Positions 61,071 to 64,000 of a DNA stretch of 64,000 nt are shown one piece after another. Position numbers and translations under genes: made by a program. This stretch comes from Alkaliphilus sp. B6464 (GTDB taxonomy: Bacteria > Bacillota > Clostridia > Peptostreptococcales > Natronincolaceae): positions 2,852,001 to 2,916,000 of the forward strand of contig NZ_CP058557.1 of assembly GCF_018141165.1 (NCBI RefSeq), read 5' to 3'. Within the stretch, counting starts at the first letter, position 1. The number at the start of each line of letters is the position of its first letter. A model generated the notes under the pieces. It was not told the DNA's origin and made no database searches. It was given only the letters and a program-made list of their open reading frames with translations.

Positions 61071-62304
61071 AAAAGTATACTTAGAACAATTAAAATTTGC
61101 CTTACAAGGCATGCCTAATGATGAGTTGCAGGATATTTTGTATGACTACGAAGAACACTTTGACATAGGACTTTCTAAAGGAAAATCCGAAGCAGAAATT
61201 TCAAATGAATTAGGAGATCCTCAACAAGTTGCAAATAATTATAAAATAATATCTAATCCTGCTAATTATGATAAAAACTATAATAAAAATAACAATTATT
61301 CTAATGACAATACAAGCAAAATAATATCTAAAAAAATATTACCTATTTTAGCTGGAGTAACTATTGTGGTCTTTGGAGTTGGTCTACTATATTTAATGAT
61401 AAGCAATAATTATAGACCTGGAAATTTTATGAATATTATGTCTATAGATGGAGTAGTAAAATCTGAAACTATTGATAAAAACATGACTGAAGGTATTAAT
61501 GGAGTTAACAGCATTTCTGCTATTACCAGTTTTGTAGATATTAAAATTATTCCACAAGAAAGAGACGATGTAAGAATTTATTACCACGGAAGCATTATAT
61601 CCAATATTGTACCAGATTTAAATGTAACCAAAGAACTAAATAATTTAAAGATAGAGTTGAAAACTCGAAAAAATATTTTTACAAGTGTACGTAAATCTGA
61701 TTTAGTTTTAGAAATATTCGTTCCGACTACTTTTGATGGAAGTTATAATATAACTTCCTCTTCTGGCGATATAGATATAAGTGATTTAAAAGGAGAAAAG
61801 TTTAATATTAATGCTAGTTCTGGTGATATAGATATAAGTAATCTAAAAGGAGAAGAGTATAATATTTATGCTAGTTCTGGCGATATAGATATAAGTAATC
61901 TAAAAGGAGAAGAGTATAATATTAATGCTAGTTCTGGCGATATAGATGTAAAAAATATTAATGGTGAAACATTAAATATAGTAACTTCTTCTGGTAATAT
62001 TAATGCACAAAACTGTATAGGTTATTTATATATGACTAGTAGCTCGGGTGATATTATATTAGATCTTGAAAATACATCTGGAAATATAGATTTATCTACA
62101 TCTTCTGGAGATATGACATTAAAACTATCTGATAAATCAAACTATGCAGTTACAGGTTCAACTTCTTCAGGAACCTTTAAATCTAATATTCCAATGACTA
62201 TAGATGAAAATAAGAGTGGTAGATTTAAGGGAACAATAGGTTCTGGAGATAAATATATTAAGATATCAACTTCATCTGGAGATGTTAGATTTGATAAAAG
62301 ATAA
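61063..62304 (+). CDS. DUF1700 / DUF4097 membrane protein, partner of PadR
   Basis: Starts ATG at 61063 ([20 protein letters not shown]), behind AAGGGG, giving 413 residues. It has an N-terminal DUF1700/HAAS helical region (about 1-65, with [19 protein letters not shown] and [12 protein letters not shown]), a membrane helix (about 90-112), and then an extracytoplasmic beta-roll of DUF4097 type with many SSGDI/V turns. Four consecutive 19-residue repeats (SSGDIDIS, then LKGEEYNI and N-A) are almost the same. It is likely a sensor or surface protein. The function of this pairing is not established. Confidence 0.88.
   Translation: MNRKVYLEQLKFALQGMPNDELQDILYDYEEHFDIGLSKGKSEAEISNELGDPQQVANNYKIISNPANYDKNYNKNNNYSNDNTSKIISKKILPILAGVTIVVFGVGLLYLMISNNYRPGNFMNIMSIDGVVKSETIDKNMTEGINGVNSISAITSFVDIKIIPQERDDVRIYYHGSIISNIVPDLNVTKELNNLKIELKTRKNIFTSVRKSDLVLEIFVPTTFDGSYNITSSSGDIDISDLKGEKFNINASSGDIDISNLKGEEYNIYASSGDIDISNLKGEEYNINASSGDIDVKNINGETLNIVTSSGNINAQNCIGYLYMTSSSGDIILDLENTSGNIDLSTSSGDMTLKLSDKSNYAVTGSTSSGTFKSNIPMTIDENKSGRFKGTIGSGDKYIKISTSSGDVRFDKR
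61756..61980 (+). repeat. 57-bp tandem repeats inside the DUF4097 domain
   Basis: The word TCTGGCGATATAGAT (with one T/C change in a unit) starts at 61762, 61819, 61876 and 61933, exactly 57 bases apart. Each unit encodes one 19-residue beta-roll turn. The second and third units are the most alike, which points to recent copying. Confidence 0.9.
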
Positions 62305-62376
62305 ATAAAGTTTAAAGGATATTTTATTGAATTTATCCGAGAGTATAGATAAATATTAAATATTAATAGGAGAAAA

Positions 62377-62416
62377 GGAAAAATTCGCTAATAATTTAGT
62401 GAATTTTTCCTTTTTA
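62377..62416 (+). terminator. Terminator of the padR-DUF1700 operon
   Basis: GGAAAAATTCGCTA (62377-62390) pairs with TAGTGAATTTTTCC (62397-62410) with one G-T pair and is followed by TTTTTAT. It comes 73 bases after the stop codon. Confidence 0.88.
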
Positions 62417-62507
62417 TTATCTTCTTTTTTATATATTATGAATCTTAAAACCATTCTTTTATTAGAGCTCTATAAAAAAACACATGTCTAAATTTTCAAT
62501 AATATAA

Positions 62508-63149
62508 TCAATAGCCTAACTCCTTATTAACAATGATTACATGAATCCTTCCTTTCGCACTCTGTCTCTTAATTACTGTATATTCATTACAGATTCTACC
62601 CTCAGTTTTACAATCCATGCAATGCCCTACCTTTGTACAAGGATTATTTTTGTGAAGCCTTATATTATTAGCAGGGGCTGCCGTCTCCTCAACTCTTGAA
62701 ATAGCCTGCTCTATATTTTTTACTAACTTATTGATTCCTACTACTACTATAACTTGATCTGGTCCATATAACATAGCTGCTACTCTGTTCCCATTTCCAT
62801 CTACATTATAAAGTTCGCCATTTTCAGTAATAGCATTACTGCCTGTTAAGTATGTATTAGCAAAAAAACTCTGTCTAAAAATTTCTTTCATATCTGCAGG
62901 AGCTATACCTTCTTTATATCTATCTAAAAGTTTATAATTTCCCTTTCTAAGAAGATCAATAGCACCTATTTCAAAAAGTGTCATAGAACCCCCGATTCCT
63001 ACTAAGCTTCCTTCTTCTACTAACTCTTTAATTTTTTCCAAGGCTTCCTTTTCTGTTTCTACATAATATCCACTCATATTGTTATTTTCTAAATTTTTTA
63101 TGGTTCTTTGTACTCTAGCATCTACAATAAATTTAGCATTTGAATCCAT
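62508..63149 (-). CDS. LUD-domain protein (LutC/YkgG-like, DUF162)
   Basis: 213 residues. GIGGSMTLFEIGAIDLLRKGN and SNAITENGELYNVDGNGNRVAAMLYGP are signatures of the LUD (lactate utilisation) family. The C-terminal part adds a cysteine cluster NPCTKVGHCMDCKTEGRICNEY (CX5CX2CX6C) that may hold an iron-sulfur cluster. Stand-alone proteins of this type are common in Clostridia and their function is unknown. GGGGAG precedes the ATG. No lutA or lutB is nearby. Confidence 0.85.
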   Translation of the reverse strand: MDSNAKFIVDARVQRTIKNLENNNMSGYYVETEKEALEKIKELVEEGSLVGIGGSMTLFEIGAIDLLRKGNYKLLDRYKEGIAPADMKEIFRQSFFANTYLTGSNAITENGELYNVDGNGNRVAAMLYGPDQVIVVVGINKLVKNIEQAISRVEETAAPANNIRLHKNNPCTKVGHCMDCKTEGRICNEYTVIKRQSAKGRIHVIIVNKELGY

Positions 63150-63299
63150 TGCTTTCCACTCCCCATTTTTATACTATTATAACATATATAAATTATAATC
63201 TCAAAATTGATATGGTAAGTTTAATTTTTGGAATGACAGGATGTATTGTAAGAAATCAAAGTTCAGTACACAATACTATTACGGAAGGTCAGAAAGTGA

Positions 63300-64000
63300 C
63301 TATTTGTTAATGGAACTAAATATATTCCTTCTTAATTCCCATACATTGCATCCAAAATTACTTACTGCCGTAATACTAGTATTGTTAACTGTATCATAAC
63401 TCGATATAAAACTTACCCCTGGATCGCAACCTTGAAAATATGGTATATATGTATTATCTTCTATCTTACCAAGCCAAATACCATATCCATAGTATTCTGA
63501 ATTACTGCTACTTTGTACACTTAACATCTGTTCCAACATTTTATTAGAAATAAGTTTTTCACTTAATAAATTTGACCAAAACTTATTTATATCTAAAACT
63601 GTAGTAAATCCTCCTCCTGCACCAGTTCCTTTAACATCTACACTATAAATATTGGTATAATATTCTCCACGTTGTTTGTCATATATATACGAGTTAGCAC
63701 AATTTTCAGGTAATCTATCCAATTCATAGTAACCTGTATCAAACATACTACAAGGTTCAAAAACATTCTTTTTTAGGTATTCATCAAATAATTGACCTGT
63801 TAACTTTTCAATAATTAAACCTAATACAACAAAGCCAGTATTATTGTATTGAAATCTTTCTCCTGGTCGATACATCATAGCTTTGTTAATAAAAAGTGGT
63901 ATTAAATCAGATGACTTCCTAATTTTATAGTTAGGATAATCTTTCCACAACTCATCATATTCACTCATTATACTTTCATCAAAGTAATCTGGAATTCCAG
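63300..64000 (-). CDS. Beta-lactamase-family serine hydrolase, C-terminal part (cut by window edge)
   Basis: The frame continues past the window end: codons upstream of the first visible ATG read GIPDYFDESIMSEYDELWK, the standard stretch after the HTSG turn. The visible part has the Y-x-N motif as YNNTGFVVLG, the FDTGYYELDRLPENCA and GAGGGFTTVLDINKFW segments, and ends with the class C-like C-terminal helix (SINK). The catalytic S-x-x-K must lie off the window. It probably hydrolyses an ester or a D-amino peptide rather than conferring resistance, but this cannot be decided here. Confidence 0.85.
   Translation of the reverse strand, partial: GIPDYFDESIMSEYDELWKDYPNYKIRKSSDLIPLFINKAMMYRPGERFQYNNTGFVVLGLIIEKLTGQLFDEYLKKNVFEPCSMFDTGYYELDRLPENCANSYIYDKQRGEYYTNIYSVDVKGTGAGGGFTTVLDINKFWSNLLSEKLISNKMLEQMLSVQSSSNSEYYGYGIWLGKIEDNTYIPYFQGCDPGVSFISSYDTVNNTSITAVSNFGCNVWELRRNIFSSINK

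Noticed and set aside
61756-61980. CRISPR array
   Set aside because: The 57-bp units are contiguous, in frame and coding, without spacers.

Overview
The window is low-GC Firmicutes DNA, most likely from an anaerobic spore-forming Clostridia (an Alkaliphilus- or Natronincola-like relative would fit, but the species cannot be read from the sequence). Support for this: a dcw cluster in Gram-positive order with a MurE carrying the DNPR motif of meso-diaminopimelate-adding enzymes, a Spo0E-like phosphatase, a YhcN-type spore lipoprotein, SpoIIE-type phosphatase, T-rich intrinsic terminators and strong Shine-Dalgarno sites. No rRNA, tRNA, CRISPR array, phage or insertion sequence was seen.

Layout. 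1-8235: the division and cell wall cluster read on the minus strand (mraZ, rsmH, ftsL, PASTA penicillin-binding protein, murE, murF, mraY, start of murD), headed by three MraZ operator boxes. 8236-15660: a tiny Spo0E-like gene, lgt, an inactive/active M16 peptidase pair with a membrane protein, a YhcN-like lipoprotein and the ychF GTPase gene. 15767-24619: 2-hydroxyacid dehydrogenase, flavoprotein, DUF2207 protein, pduL-deoC, and an aroC-aroB-aroA shikimate operon. 24683-29413: GAF/SpoIIE phosphatase, membrane protein with an Mrr-like domain, a 57-residue unknown, hpt and a PduO-type cobalamin adenosyltransferase.

29621-48310 is dominated by peptide import: two nearly identical tandem copies of an oppABCDF operon (about 6.2 kb apart), then a MaoC hydratase and a third, more diverged oligopeptide/dipeptide ABC operon ending in a one-helix small protein. 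In the tandem copies the ATPase genes are almost identical while the binding-protein genes have drifted, which suggests gene conversion and specialisation of substrate capture. 

48652-64000 is an accessory-looking tail: a membrane M28-family protein with lost metal ligands, a CoA-type Nudix hydrolase, a small lipoprotein, a solitary PglX-like adenine methyltransferase, a LytS/LytT two-component system followed by a CstA-family transporter (a Bts-like pyruvate-sensing arrangement), a free-standing 38-residue ORF resembling only the C-terminal bundle of MscL, a PadR regulator with an operator palindrome on its own promoter and an overlapping DUF1700/DUF4097 partner with 57-bp internal tandem repeats, a LUD-domain protein and a partial serine beta-lactamase-like gene.

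The strongest points for follow-up are the duplicated opp operons with a degenerate OppF signature motif, the stand-alone MscL tail peptide, the solitary PglX, the predicted-dead M28 membrane protein and the membrane-anchored degenerate Mrr-like protein next to a SpoIIE phosphatase. No complete, clearly new defence or metabolic system is visible.
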